Assembly: GCA_001939145.1 (NCBI GenBank)
Contig: LSRX01001486.1
Coordinates: 71,696 to 135,695, forward strand
Length of the DNA: 64,000 nucleotides
Source: Symbiodinium microadriaticum
Taxonomy: Eukaryota; Sar; Dinophyceae; Suessiales; Symbiodiniaceae
Direction: 5' to 3'
Of this stretch, positions 21,887 to 33,066 are shown in pieces (position 1 is the first letter of the stretch; each line of letters begins with the position of its first letter). Both the position numbers and the translations under genes were made by a program. The notes below the pieces were generated by a model. It saw only the letters and a list, made by a program, of their open reading frames with translations, searched no databases and was not told the DNA's origin.

Positions 21887-22338
21887 CCCTTATGATACCC
21901 TTACTAGCATTCTAGCAGTGCCCTTATTCTGATGTCCTCATATCTCTTTTGGCTTCGTAGCCAGCTGAGTATGATGACACTGACAGCAAACGTCACAACA
22001 TACAAAAGGTTGCCATGAATGAGAAAACGTTGCTATTACTACAACTCGTAAAACCTGTAGTTGACGGAAAAAGGACCTTAGCAAGTAGAATAAGGTTTAT
22101 CAGGTGGTACCTTACTACATGCAAGGTGTCCTCGGCATGGCATTACTATCAGCGAGTTACAAGCTAGCCTTCAAGGCCGTCAAAGCCTAAATTCCAAACT
22201 AAATACAACTTAAGCCCTAACCCAAGCGCGACACCGGGAACCCTGAAACCTTCAAAACTACACCCTACACCCTAAACCCTGGGGTTTAGGGTTTAGGGCC
22301 CTAAACCCCCCAAGCCCCAAACACCACGATCCTGTGAG

Positions 22339-22365
22339 GCCGCCAGGCTACTCGAGATAGCGAGG
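22339..22365 (+). CDS. PPR microexon (helix B)
   Basis: 27 bp after the acceptor TGTGAG. It reads AARLLEIAR. The donor is GC (GCTTCG), phase 0. Joined to 22991 it leaves six residues between the helix-B reference position and the Pro of the next motif, as in the neighbours. Confidence 0.6.
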
Positions 22366-22990
22366 GCTTCGGTGTTAGCAGCATGGCAGCAGAAGGCGTA
22401 GGGATTCAGCTTGGGGTTTCTAGGGCTCTACAGGTTCTGGCTTTTGTGGTGTAGGGTTTTAGGGTTTTAAGGGGTTTAGGGTTATGGTTAAGGGGGTCTG
22501 GCTTTTGAGGTCTAGGCTGTAAGGTTTTAAGTGGTTTAGGGTTTAGGGTTAAGGGTTTGCTGCCAGCTCAGTAGTAATGTAACTGTGGCACTATATACTC
22601 GTAACTGGAGGTAAACTGTGCACTTATACGATTTTCGCGGGCAACATGCATGAGGCACAGACGGAGGAGCCATGAACCATATACTACGTCTGGTCTCCAG
22701 CATGAGTTTGAGCTTAAAGGAGTAGGTAGGTGGATGTAGATGGTAGCAGGTATTTGTGGGTCTACTGCGCGTGATTTCGGGCTTACAATTACAAACTGCG
22801 GAGTTTGAGGAGTTTTGAGGTTCGGCGTAAGCGGTTGGGCGGTTCACAGCTGCTTGGGCTTGGCAGCAGACCTATGCATGTAAAGCCTGATACCAGGGTT
22901 ATGGTTGAGGGTCTCGGGTTGGGGTTAACGGGTGTAGGGTTTAGGCCTAAACCTCATCCGAAAACCCGGAAAACGAAATGGTTTAGAAAG

Positions 22991-23056
22991 GGTCACGATC
23001 AGGCTCCTGACACTGCTTGCTACAACACCCTGATGGATGCCTGCGCTCGAACTGGC
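22991..23056 (+). CDS. PPR exon (link and helix A)
   Basis: 66 bp after the acceptor AGAAAG. It reads GHDQA then PDTACYNTLMDACARTG. The donor is GC (GCCCGG), phase 0. The next exon supplies DVSRAAVWMNNM; the junction falls exactly at the conserved G-D turn. Confidence 0.8.
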
Positions 23057-23299
23057 GCCCGGCACCCAGGGTTCAGTGAAACGCCACCTGGTACTGTGGT
23101 TTTAGGGTTTAGGGTTCATGGTCTAAGTAAGGCTTAGGCTACGGGTTTGGGTTTAGGTTCAGAATTTAGGGCTTATGTCGGGGGACCTCACCAACCACCA
23201 AGAGTCAAACCGATATGACTGAGCCCGGACGAGGGCCAACTGCTGCTCACTCCGCTCGAAGGCAGCTAAAGATGTTCATACCCGAACACCCAAGACACC

Positions 23300-23530
23300 T
23301 TGTTGCCAACTGTCGCCAACCGAATAGCAGTGGCAGGGGCAACAACAGGTAACAAAAACTTCAGGAACCAGCAGCAGCAGCACTGGCAGCAATTGCTATA
23401 TGACCACATCGGAAAAAACAGGTCAGTGTCCTCACCAACACCATCAACAAACACCAGCACCAGTAACAACAACATCAGCACCAGCACTATCCGAAACTGT
23501 CACACTTGTTTTTATCAGTAGCAGGACAGG
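23300..23530. repeat. CAG/CAA/CAC triplet-rich DNA
   Basis: Gln/Asn/Ser/Thr-only translations on the plus strand and Val/Leu-only on the minus strand. Low-complexity intronic sequence, not a gene. Confidence 0.5.
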
Positions 23531-24188
23531 TATCACCCCCGGCACCGTTGACTTCATCATCAGCAGCATGATAGCCATCTAAAAACACTTCTAGGTGGAG
23601 ACAGCCCTGAGCCCGCATGTCCTTGAGACGGACAGAAGTTGCAACACCAATAGCCCGAAGCACGCATGAAGACAAGCACATAGAAGTCGGGCGCATGTTG
23701 CTGAAGCCGCTAGTTCTTGCTGGAACTGATAGGTGACAGGAAATGCCTAAGGAACAGTTCTGGCTTCGGATGCACGTTCGTTCATAGTTCATGTCATCGT
23801 ACGTTTCCGCATCAGCACGTATCACTCAGGGTAAGCCCTGATGGTTCCTTTCGTTTGTGTGTCTGTTGTTGTTGCTGCTCTCTCATCGTCTTGTTCATGT
23901 CCGAAGCCGCGTTGGGACTGGCCGTTCGAAGAAGTTTCGACTGCTCTATGCTGACGACTGCAGACCTTTTGACGGCTTTGTTCCAGTCACTTCTGGTTCT
24001 GAAAGGCAGCGGTTTCATGCCTTTGAATGCCTTGATGTACAAAGACTTGGGTGCAGCAAGTCCCCCATTTGGTGTTTAAGCCAGGGTGCTCATGCGGCTT
24101 AATTAACACGATATAGTCTTTTAGGGATGTCCTGTTGGTCGACAGTCCTCCAAGCCCTAAGCCCGAACCAGACCCTCCATACCCTAAG

Positions 24189-24251
24189 GATGTGTCTCGA
24201 GCGGCCGTCTGGATGAACAACATGGTGTCCGGGGAGGTGTCGCCAAATCTG
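24189..24251 (+). CDS. PPR exon (helix B and link)
   Basis: 63 bp after the acceptor CCTAAG. It reads DVSRAAVWMNNMVSGEVSP then N-L. The donor is GC (GCCAGA), phase 0. Joined to 25535 it reads SPNLVSYNSMLKAC, an intact motif boundary. A nearby telomere-like CCCTAAG supplies the AG acceptor. Confidence 0.8.
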
Positions 24252-24975
24252 GCCAGAAGCTCATGCTCAAGTACTTAGGGTCAGGGTCAAGATGCGGGTT
24301 GCTGTTGAATGGTGCCTAACAACCATAGGGGTAGCAGCCTCATGCCAGGTAGCCGTCGCAGGGCAGTCGTGTGGACACTGGAAGTGATGGTGGCTTCGGT
24401 AGCAGTAGCAGTATTAGTATTGGTATACCGTGAGTAGTCTGATGTTTCAGGCAGTACTAGTAGGAGCATGTCCGGTTGTAGCAGCAACCGCGGTAAGACG
24501 AAGATGAGGCGGTCGCCATGCACGAGTAACTAGAGAAGACAGTCGTCGTTGTCGGTTGAGTCGCCAACATCGTAGTCATCGCACAGTCATCGCAACAAGA
24601 ACAACAGACTGATAGCCGATTCATCATGTTGAGGGCGACCACTGCAGACACCTGGAGTATTCACGGTGGCGACGCTCTTCAGGCATGCGGTTTTAACAGC
24701 GTAGAGTAAATTTGAGCAACATAGAGAAGGTGGAAGCTGAATTTGCTCTCTATTCATCCCTAGTTCCGGGTTGTGGGTGGGGCAGGGGTCCACGTCATCT
24801 CATGTCTTGAAATACTTGTCTATGTAGTTCTGCGAGCGCAGTTATAGGATAGTATTGCATGAACAATGAAACGGGCATTCGATGGTATTCGCTGACGGTC
24901 GAAGTGATGAGTACAGCTTGATGATCGTAGCAGAACCACGAGCAAGGCAACATCATGTCTGTCTGTACTGCCTTC

Positions 24976-25102
24976 CTACTTGGACATTCATGGGTAGTTA
25001 TAAGAAGGGGTTATAAGTAGGGTCACTGCAGATATTAGAATCCTATTTAGATAACTAACCATGACGAACCCCAATTACAACTACCCATGAACCTCCAAGT
25101 AG
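24976..25102. mobile_element. Foldback element family B, copy 2
   Basis: The left arm CTACTTGGACATTCATGGGT and the right arm, CTACCCATGAACCTCCAAGT then AG, are inverted. 127 bp. A half copy follows at 25305-25348. Confidence 0.65.
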
Positions 25103-25359
25103 CAACAGTGAGAGCTGTTGTTTCCAACCAGACTGGGACTGAAGGTTACTGCTTGTTGGTTTTGCAGGGACGATTACCAGGCGCCTTCTGTTGATTTCTT
25201 CTGTCTGGTTTTGGGGGGTTTAACGTTTATGGTCCTAAAGTCGGGGTTAAGGGCTCATAGGGCTGGCTTTGGTTTCGGGTTAGATATAAATCGAACCCAC
25301 ACCCGGGGACTTATAACGCCGCTTATAGCTGCCCATGAACCTCCAATTAAGCCTGCACC

Positions 25360-25515
25360 CTAAACCCTAGACCCCCCGAAACCCTAAACCCTAAACCCCC
25401 CTAAACCCTGAACCCTAAACCCCCCTAAACCCTAAACCCTAAACCCCCCTAAACCCTGAACCCTAAACCCCCCCAAAACCCTAAACCTAAACCCCCAACC
25501 CCCCCGAAACCCAAA
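25360..25515. repeat. Telomere-like CCCTAAA array
   Basis: Continuous CCCTAAACCC-type units with C-rich variants, ending 20 bases before the PPR exon at 25535. TTTAGGG in the other orientation begins 25 bases after that exon (from about 25602), so the 42-bp exon is flanked by inverted telomere-like tracts. Confidence 0.85.
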
Positions 25516-25534
25516 CCCACGTAGACCGAGCGAG

Positions 25535-25576
25535 GTCTCCTACAACTCGATGCTCAAGGCATGTGGGAAAGCTGGG
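25535..25576 (+). CDS. PPR microexon (helix A)
   Basis: 42 bp after the acceptor GCGAG. It reads VSYNSMLKACGKAG, a perfect PPR helix A. The donor is GC (GCCCAC), phase 0; the next exon starts with D-V-P. Confidence 0.8.
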
Positions 25577-25604
25577 GCCCACTCCCCGGCCATTCAGTCG
25601 GTTT

Positions 25605-26590
25605 AGGGCGGAGGGTTTAGGGTTGAAAATTTAGGGTTTATGGTTGAAAGTTCAGGGCAGTTTAGGGTTTGAGTTTGAAAGTTTAAAGTTTAGGCTTTAG
25701 GGTTTAGGGCTTATATTATAGGGTTTAGGGTGTGTTTGGGTTTTTCGGCTGCCGGTTTCTTTCTAGAACCTGTAGATCCCAGCAACCAATTAATACACCC
25801 TTCAGTCCTGCCTGGACCCCACAAGCATGTAGAACAATAGCCTTTTGTAGGTGTTGGGCCAGTATTTTACCTACGTTGTTATTTTTGGGAGTGGTTAGGT
25901 GAACCCTAAACTTTAAACCCTAAACCCTAAACCCTAGACTCTAAACCCTAAAACCCTAAAGCCCTAAGCCCTAGCAAATCCTAAACACCCTAAGAGGGCT
26001 GAACTAACCCCGAGCTTCCCTCCCCCGGAGGCTTCTCTCCAGAGATTCAGGTGACTTTGGGCTTGCCTCCGGTGGCCTTTGGAGCTTTGGGTTTGGCCCT
26101 AAACCCTTTAGGGTTTTAGGGAATTTAGGGTTCTAGGGTTTTAGGGTTTGGGGTTTGGGGCTTTAGGGTTTGGGGCTTTAGGCTTATATTAAGGACTTTT
26201 GGCAGCGGGACCTGGGTTCAAAAGGACTTTAGGTGAGGATTAGGGCATAGGACTTTGGACTATCTGCTGTTGTGCATCAGACTTCATGCAGTACCCATGT
26301 GAGCATCTTTACAGCCACCTGCCACCAAGCCCATATCTAAACCCTGACCTCCCAAACCAGACCCTAAACTGAACCATGAATCCCAAACCCTCAACACCAA
26401 GCATTTTACCCCGAATCCCAAACCCTAAACCCTGAGCCCCAAACCCTCAAAGCCAAATTCTTCGCAAAGAACCCTAAACCCTACACACCCTATAAACCCT
26501 ATAAACCCTATAAACCCTATAAATCCCATAAACCCACAAACCCCATAAACCCTAAACCCTATAAACCCCTAAACCCTCTAAACCCCTAAG
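25605..26590. repeat. Intron of telomere-like repeats
   Basis: TTTAGGG tracts (25605-25740, 26100-26190) and CCCTAAA tracts (25900-25985, 26340-26590, with CCCTATAAA variants near 26490-26570) alternate. A fragment of foldback family G lies near 25843-25896. Confidence 0.75.
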
Positions 26591-26596
26591 TCTGAG

Positions 26597-26646
26597 GATG
26601 TGCCCTCCGTTTTCGAGTGGCTGGAGGCCATTGAGGAGGCGCAGCT
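26597..26646 (+). CDS. PPR exon (turn and helix B)
   Basis: 50 bp after the acceptor TCTGAG. It reads DVPSVFEWLEAIEEAQ plus two bases. The donor is GT (GTGCGC), phase 2. Joined to 27317 it reads EEAQLQPDIISW, giving the usual six residues before Pro. Confidence 0.75.
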
Positions 26647-27094
26647 GTGCGCGACTCAGGTTCGGGCCGTTGTCGACTTAGGGTTTAGGGTTTAGGGTCC
26701 TGGACCCCAAAAGCATCTAGACTAATAGATGTTGGGCCATGATTTTACCTACTTTTCGGGGGGGGTTTAGGTAGGGATTCAGGGTTTTGTTTTGGGGTTC
26801 AGGGTTTTGGGCATAGGGCTCAGAAGTCTTAAAGTTAAGCAGGAGTTGGCAGCAAAGTCAGATGGAGCCCTCAGTTTTGAAGGCCGTAAATGTCTTAAAG
26901 ATTCAACCTAAACTTTTAAACCCTAAACCCTAAACGCTAAACGCTAAAGGCTCAAGCCGGTTTAGGGCTTTAGGGTTTACGGGTTTAGGGTTTAGGGTTT
27001 ACCAAGCGTCCAAGCCCAAGGCCGAACTTCAGGCAACCGAAGAGTCGACGTAACTCGCCGCAGCGACGTCTTTGCAGATCTTCTCATTCCCACT

Positions 27095-27175
27095 GCCAGG
27101 TTTAGGGTTTAGGGTTTATTTAGGGTTTAGGGTTTATTTAGGGTTTAGGGTTTAGGGTTTATTTAGGGTTTAGGA
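27095..27175. repeat. TTTAGGG array with 20-bp period
   Basis: Repeats of GGGTTTAGGGTTTATTTA with period about 20-27 bp. Intronic. Confidence 0.7.
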
Positions 27176-27316
27176 CAAGTTTAGGAGGTCTTTGTGAAAG
27201 GGGGATTTCCCTGAACCCTTAACCCGAAAACCCTGAATTTCCCGACATATCTCACCTATAACTGGCTATTATTCTACATATTTTTGGGGATCCAAGTACA
27301 CCCCCTGTGAGCTAAG

Positions 27317-27365
27317 ACAGCCGGACATCATCTCGTGGAGCTCTGCGCTCGCCGCCTGTGGCAAT
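27317..27365 (+). CDS. PPR exon (link and helix A)
   Basis: 49 bp after the acceptor GCTAAG. It reads QPDIISWSSALAACGN. The donor is GC (GCACGG), phase 0. Joined to 27989 it reads AACGNIGDAAERIF, with the turn two residues shorter than standard, as at the 20765/22339 junction. Confidence 0.75.
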
Positions 27366-27429
27366 GCACGGCCGCGTGCCCGCCCCTTGCCGAAAGTCAG
27401 ACGCCTCTGGGCTTCCTAAACCCCGGTGA

Positions 27430-27545
27430 AGGGGTTTAGGGGTTTAGGGTGGTTTGGGGTTTAGGGGTTTGTTGTTTAGGGTGGTTTTGGGTTTAGGGGT
27501 TTGGAGTTTAGGGTGGTTTGGGGTTTAGGGTTTCGTAAATGTCCC
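27430..27545. repeat. TTTAGGGGTTTAGGGTGG array
   Basis: Repeats of GGTTTAGGGTGGTTTGGGGT with period about 35-40 bp, derived from the telomere-like unit. Intronic. Confidence 0.65.
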
Positions 27546-27988
27546 CAAACCCTAAACCCCAGACCCGAAATCCTGACCAAAAACTCCTCTAAGACAACTC
27601 GCTTGAGCTTCGAAGGTTTGTTTGGCCGTGTCAACACGGTGTTGCATGTTTATTTCTGGGACAGCCTGGTAATTTTTTGACGGGGTTCGTGCCTTGGCAT
27701 TTCCGGCAGACGTTCGATAGTTCTACTATCTTTCATGATGTCTTTCTCCATTCTAGAAACTAACGCTTCGTTGCGGCATGAGCGGAAAAACTCCGGCTGG
27801 TCCACCACTCTCATCATCTGCATCCAAAGAACAGGCAATGGTCGTGATCAAAACACTGTACTTGCTGAATGAAGCAAGCCTGGGATGTACTCCGGGCCTT
27901 AATAAAAGTCTACAAAACCAGAAACCCCAAAATCCTAAACCCTAAATCGTTGCCGAAACCCCAATACACGCTCGCCTTGACCGCAAAG

Positions 27989-28039
27989 ATAGGCGATGCG
28001 GCCGAGCGGATTTTCCGGCACTTCGCACAAAGTGGCCTG
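27989..28039 (+). CDS. PPR exon (turn and helix B)
   Basis: 51 bp after the acceptor GCAAAG. It reads IGDAAERIFRHFAQSGL. The next bases are GAGCCT: a GA donor in phase 0 gives SGLAPARAELGVAL with the exon at 29770, aligning exactly with the other motifs. A downstream GT donor would add two extra residues. Confidence 0.7.
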
Positions 28040-28949
28040 GAGCCTGTCAGGCACCCAGATACAGTCTATATCCACTGTTATATAGTCCTTGTCATGGGTA
28101 CTGCAGGAGATATATCATCAACCATATGTTGAGACTGTGAAAGGGGGCTGCTCTTCCTAACCAGCGCTACATTTTTTCAATGATTTTACGGGGGCATACT
28201 CTACACTCTAGTAAAGTCAGGCTTCGGTTTGACACCCTGAGCCCTAAACAATAAACCCTAAACCACCCTAAACCCCTAAACATCCCTAAACCCTCAAACT
28301 CTGAACCCTGAACCCCTAAACCCGAAACCCATAGGGCCCTAGCATATACTGCCAGGGGCCTGCTTGCAGGGGTTCCTGTGCTTAAGCAAAAAGATTCCAC
28401 AGCCGCAGCTCTTCATTCAAGAGCCTAAACCCTAAACTCTGAACCCTAAACCCTAAAACCTACGGAAAACCGTTCCAGTGAGGCCTGATCCCTAAACTTG
28501 GCCACCCGTAGGTTTGCATCTTCGTGCAGGCCTGGGATCATCAACCACGACCGAAAGAAAACCCTACGCCCCAAAAGCCTGGCTCTTACCGCAAAGCCTA
28601 GATGCCTGTATAGTGGGTCAAAGCCTCAATACAAGCATCATATCTCAGGTACTGTCTCGTATAATAATGAACCCAGCATAAACGGGCAGTTGAGTTCTGG
28701 CACATGTCCCGGCCCAGGACCGTGTTTTCCTTATGACGCTTGCACGAGCCGTCGGCCGGACCCTTAGTGCAACAGCTGCGAGGGTCGCAGGTTCACTGAA
28801 TGTTCCCTATACTCCAGGTCTCAGCAGTGTGGTCCCATCAGCCGTCGGCATCACCATCTTCTTCGCCATCACTTCAACCGTAATGGTCATCATCATAGCC
28901 ATCAGCAGGGGCAACAGTGGAAAGCTTGTGCCATCAGGCTCACCATGGT

Positions 28950-29105
28950 CCCCATCATCCTCCTCCTCCTCCTCCTCCTCCTCATCAGCATGACCGTTAC
29001 TCACTACCGTCATGACCATCACGCCATACTTCACCAGAAGGACCGGTCGCTGACGTCGTCATCGTGGCAGCAGCAGCAGCAGCAGTAGCAGCAGTAGCCC
29101 TTGGC
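28950..29105. repeat. TCC and CAG triplet microsatellites
   Basis: (TCC)n at about 28960-28986 and (CAG)n at about 29068-29099. The Glu/Asp-rich minus-strand ORF at 28807-29034 arises from the first. Confidence 0.7.
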
Positions 29106-29290
29106 ACAAGCCGTCATAGCCGGAGTAACGGCGACAGCAGACAATCTTGCAGCATCGGCACTTGCCGCAATAAGAACCATTCATCAAGGCCTGCAATATG
29201 AACACGGCAGCAGTTCTGACAAGCAGTTCAAGCATAACTTGCTTCTCTTATAACCGTAGCTACCAAGGCCCATGATCCTCCTTATAAAGC

Positions 29291-29382
29291 AGTTTAAGGG
29301 TTCCTTTAAGAGCAGTTTAAGGGTTCCTTTAAGAGCAGTTTAAGGGTTCCTTTAAGAGCAGTTTAAGGACCCCTTTAAGGAA
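29291..29382. repeat. Tandem repeat, 23 bp x 4
   Basis: The unit AGTTTAAGGGTTCCTTTAAG plus AGC is repeated with starts at 29291, 29314, 29337 and 29360. The unit is itself palindromic around GGTTCC, so the array can fold in several ways. Confidence 0.85.
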
Positions 29383-29769
29383 CCCTTTAATTTAAGGACC
29401 CGTTTTTCGGAACCTACCAGTAACTCACGAAGTCCCATGATCCTCTGGGTAAGCCCTAAACCCCAAAACCCCTATAGAATCCCTCATAGGACCCATAATA
29501 TAGAACCCCTCTCTGACCCCTTTTAAGGAACCTTGCTTACTAAGTCCCATGATACTTATCTGCAAACACTAGTCCTTACGAAAAGTCGGAGAATCCCCTA
29601 TAATAGGACCCTTCTCGGAACCCTTAAAGCCCTAAACCCTGAACCCCCTGAAAGCCCTAAACCCTTAAAGCCCTAAACCCTAACCTAAACCCTAAACCCT
29701 GAACCCTTGTAAGAACCCGTTTCCTAAGGCCCCATGGCCCTGTAAGCCGAGTGTCGGGCGAGGTGCCAG

Positions 29770-29822
29770 GCGCCAGCGCGAGCTGAGCTCGGAGTTGCTC
29801 TTGCTAATGCCTACGGGAAAAA
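29770..29822 (+). CDS. PPR exon (link and helix A)
   Basis: 53 bp after the acceptor GTGCCAG. It reads APARAELGVALANAYGK and is followed by a GC donor (GCGTTT), phase 2. The N-A-Y-G-K ending is common in PPR helix A. Confidence 0.6.
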
Positions 29823-30057
29823 GCGTTTGGGGTTTAGGGCTTAGGGTTTAGGGGTTTTGGGGTTTAGGGTTTGGAGTTTAGGGTTTAGGGTTTAGGGTTC
29901 ACTGCTCTTCAAAAGCGTTTGGAGCCGGATAAGGGTTCAGGTTTTGTTGGGGGGTGTTTAGGGGTTAGGGACCCCGGAAGCTTGCGCATGGTCCGATGGT
30001 TATTCTGGGACCTATGACAAGTCCTCAGAGCGAGTCTAATCTGCCATTGCGTTTAGA

Positions 30058-30172
30058 TGAAGGCCTAAATTACTAACCACAGGATTCCCTTGTAGTCCGG
30101 CATCTATTTATTTTAAAATATACGACACACCATATTCTGAGGATTCAGGCCCCTATACTATAATTATTTGGG
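30058..30172. mobile_element. Foldback element family D, diverged copy
   Basis: The right arm ATTCAGGCCCCTATACTATA resembles the family D end at 43522-43628; the left arm (AGGCCTAAATTACTAACCAC) is a poor inverse. Confidence 0.4.
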
Positions 30173-30236
30173 GCTTGAATATCAACCTAAGCCCTAAACC
30201 CGCAATGGCCCATAAGAACTTGTGGAGAACGCTAAG

Positions 30237-30299
30237 ACCGAAGAAGGCCTTACCACTACGGAGCCAAAGGCAGACTTGCGACTTATGACTTCCGGCTTG
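30237..30299 (+). CDS. Possible PPR helix-B exon
   Basis: From the acceptor GCTAAG the frame reads TEEGLTTTEPKADLRLMTSGL in two pieces (TEEGLTTTEP, KADLRLMTSGL). The end SGL is followed by GAG, the same SGL-GA context as at 28039. The phase does not match the GC donor at 29823, so either the join or the boundary is wrong. Confidence 0.35.
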
Positions 30300-30375
30300 G
30301 AGTTTAGGGTTTAGGGTTTAGAGTTGAGGGTTTAGGGTTTAGGTTTAGGGTTTGGGGTTTCGGGTTTAGGCTTTC
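30300..30375. repeat. TTTAGGG array
   Basis: Telomere-like units immediately after the candidate exon at 30237, followed by CAC/CAT triplets near 30430. Confidence 0.7.
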
Positions 30376-30542
30376 GGGGTTTGAAGCCAAAAGATTTTGG
30401 CGACAGCGGTACACATAGCGATCCGTGTAATCATCACCATCACCACCATCATCAGCAGAACTTGTAATCTACTACGTTACTACATGCGATGAAGTGACTT
30501 CGGCAGTGAGAGCGCCAAGGATGACAATCATGATAGTGATGC

Positions 30543-30636
30543 TACCCATAGGCCTCTAAGTAGTTCCTTTTTGAGATTACCCTATAGGATTCTAAATATA
30601 AACCATACAAAGGAACTACTTTGGGGCCTATGGGTA
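30543..30636. mobile_element. Foldback element family A, complete copy
   Basis: 94 bp: left end TACCCATAGGCCTCTAAGTA, right end AGGAACTACTTTGGGGCCTA then TGGGTA. The core carries CCTATAGGATTCTAAATATA. The TA at both outer edges suggests a TA target duplication, as in Tc1/mariner-type MITEs (inference). Confidence 0.75.
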
Positions 30637-31228
30637 ACAACAATGGGATGAACAGCTGGCAGCTCCTGCCCAAGGATGGCTCATCAAAACACGCACGGAA
30701 AATGAGAGTGTATTGTGTGGATACTACCTAGATGATCCAGAATCAGATAAGAGAGCTATGACTACCATGCTACCACTCTTGTCTTCTTGGCTCAAGTTCT
30801 TCGAAGAACAGCTGTGCCTCAGCATGTTGCACTAGAAGCCGCGCAGCTTGGAGCAGAAGTCGCATGAAAAGAACTGGTGAGTCGGGCCGGGATCGGGCAA
30901 GCAGGTCATGCGACAGCCGTTTTCATGTTGGAAAAGGTCTTCTAGCGCAGTCCAGGAACGCACACAGTGTTATTGCCTTTCGTTCCCATTGTTGCTATCT
31001 AGTGGTGTTTTGCGGTTGTACGTGTTGATTGATGGTCATTAGCCATCCAACGTGACCCCCTTGCGATTATTGACAACGCCTGTTTAGATAGAAGCGCTGG
31101 AACGGAGGCGCCGAAATGGGTTTTGACCCAAATTGTCCCTCTAGGACCTCGAACTCCTGCACCCTAAGCCGGGTCAGCTTTTAGAATATAGGGTTTAGGG
31201 TTTAGGGTGATCTCGGATGCGATTTGAG

Positions 31229-31350
31229 AATTTCTCAAGCTCGGCCGTTGGAAGCAGATCCCTGCCGATGGCGCTGGCAAAGCGTACCGGCACGAGCGTG
31301 AGGACAGTCCTCCACGCCCCCGAAGCACACAGGGCCGAAGGCCTCAATGA
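31229..31350 (+). CDS. Candidate terminal exon
   Basis: After the acceptor TTTGAG the frame reads FLKLGRWKQIPADGAGK, continues basic and Pro/Arg-rich, and ends in TGA at 31348-31350. The composition is protein-like and suits a C-terminal tail, but there is no recognised domain. It could end the PPR gene or belong to something else. Confidence 0.35.
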
Positions 31351-31359
31351 CTAAAACTG

Positions 31360-32900
31360 GAGACTGAATGTGGCCACACCCTAAACCCTAAGCCCGAAGC
31401 CGAGTCGTGCAAGATCTAAGTCGTGCAGGCTGCCATAAAGCAAGAAATGTACGAAAACAGGGACGACAATGCCAAGCCCTAGCCTATGCCTTCATGACAC
31501 AGCCCTGAAGCTATGCGATGATTCATTATACGATTATACGCATATGGAAATCTCAAGAACGTTTCTGCTGCAGGTTTCAAAAAGCAGAGGCGAGTAGAGA
31601 ACTATCAACGCTGATCGTGCTTCGAACCGGATGAATCAGTTATATAAACATGAAATCTAGCTCGGAATCATTTGTAAGAAAGTCTCGACAATGTCTGAGG
31701 GTTGTAGGGCAAATCTTCTCAGTTTGCCTGTCGCACGCACATGGATTGCACAGCCCTATACAGGGCATGATACATTCGACTCGAAGTAAGTTGTTACAGC
31801 GCTTTGGCAACGCGGCGCATCGCTGGAAGCAACGAGACGATTTGAGTCTGCTCCTCTGTGTGTTATCGCGTGAAGGTTTGCCTTGATTGTACCGTATGCA
31901 AGACTGCAAGCATCCCTCGTGTGTGGAGTTGGTTCACGGGTGGCTTAAGCCCATGCGTCTGTTCTTCCAGGGATGCACGTGATGGCCGAGACGAGAGCAT
32001 CATCCGCGACGACTGTGTGTCCGTTTCGCCGCCTCACATCAATCAGCAGTTTAATTTCAACTCTATAAACCCTATAAACCCGAAACTCTACACCCTAAAC
32101 CGCTGCAATCACCTGCACCCGAAAACAAGCACCAGGAGCCTTCGCGTGCGACTGCAACTGGCGGCCGAGTCTGATGGCGAGCTCCTCTGCAGGTACCAGC
32201 CCTGAAGCCGTCGATCCCAATTCCGGGGTTAAGTTTAGGGTTTAGGATTCAGAGTTCAGGGTTCAGGGTTTTTAGGGTTCAGGGTTTAGGGTTTAGGGTT
32301 CAAGGTTTAGGGTTCAAGGGCTTGGAGTAAGTAGAGTCCCAAGCCTTCCATTCCCTCCATACCATGACTCCCAAACCCAAGGCCAAAAACATTGTAGCAC
32401 TGGGCCCGTATACTACTGTATACAATAAGATATGGCCATAAACGGAAAAATTGTATAGTATACTAAAATAGACTACACTACCCTATATAATATACGGCCA
32501 TATACTAAAATGTGCCCTTGTTGCATTGTTCATTTGTCGGCGCACTGGATATACTTATCAAGCATAAGTTGTAGAACAAGAATTTGGGGGTATGTAACAT
32601 TAGGTTAAGAAGGAGCTGTTAGGATTACAACATCAACATTCTCGCATTCTTCAATCTCCATGGCTTGCGAAAAACTCAGGAAAAAGCAAGGCCACGAGGT
32701 TGCAGTTTTTGGCCCGAGATCTTGAAGATTTCAGGGGAATCCTTCGGTTGCCGTGGGGCGAAAGCCTCAGAGCCAAGTTTCACAAAGCTGATGCAAGGTC
32801 ACGTGGTCTGATGGACTAAAACCCATGACTAAACCCTAAACTCTAAACCCTAGACCCCTAAATCCTAAACCCTAAACCCTAAGCCCTGATCCGTGTGCAG
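31360..32900. other. Spacer or intron, no gene recognised
   Basis: Scattered telomere-like repeats (32225-32330, 32825-32885) and a TATAC/GTATA-rich foldback at about 32400-32515. ORFs of 77-115 codons (31650-31886, 31858-32205 and the minus strand) lack family features; the end of the latter, RLQLAAESDGELLC before a GT, is exon-like but isolated. Confidence 0.35.
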
Positions 32901-32979
32901 GAAAGTTGTCATGGCAGTGCCAGAAGGCGGGTCATCTCGTGCGCTTTGGTTTCCACGCTGCGTGTAATGACATGGTCCT

Positions 32980-33066
32980 TACCCATAGGCCCCTGAGTAG
33001 TTCCTTTTTGGGATTACCTTATAGGATTCTAAATATAAACAGGTACTACTTAGGGGCCTATGGGTA
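32980..33066. mobile_element. Foldback element family A, complete copy
   Basis: 87 bp: left end TACCCATAGGCCCCTGAGTA, right end ACTACTTAGGGGCCTATGGG then TA. The core runs in the same direction as the copy at 30543. Confidence 0.75.

Larger units (their letters stand above)
11174..31350 (+). other. Inferred gene: multi-exon PPR protein
   Basis: Proposed extent of a pentatricopeptide-repeat gene. PPR proteins are helical-repeat RNA-binding proteins, usually acting on mitochondrial or plastid transcripts. Exons are 27-94 bp and often carry half a motif. In the core chain (17899-29822) exons join in phase with PPR spacing kept: helix A of the Y-N/S-Y type, a turn, helix B, then a G-x-x-P link. 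Most introns start with GC, a few with GT, one with GA, and all end in AG. The gene could be two neighbours, because links around 12841-14460 and 15852-17899 are missing (the latter interval holds the 472-base gap) and the 3' end after 29822 is uncertain. The start is not identified; PPR-like exons at 935, 2791 and 5254 may belong to it. Confidence 0.6.

Noticed and set aside
28807..29034. Minus-strand acidic protein
   Set aside because: The Glu run is the reverse of a (TCC)n microsatellite.
30780..30800. Spliced-leader relic at TTGGCTCAAG
   Set aside because: Only the last ten bases match the leader, with no cDNA-like sequence after it; a match that short can be chance.
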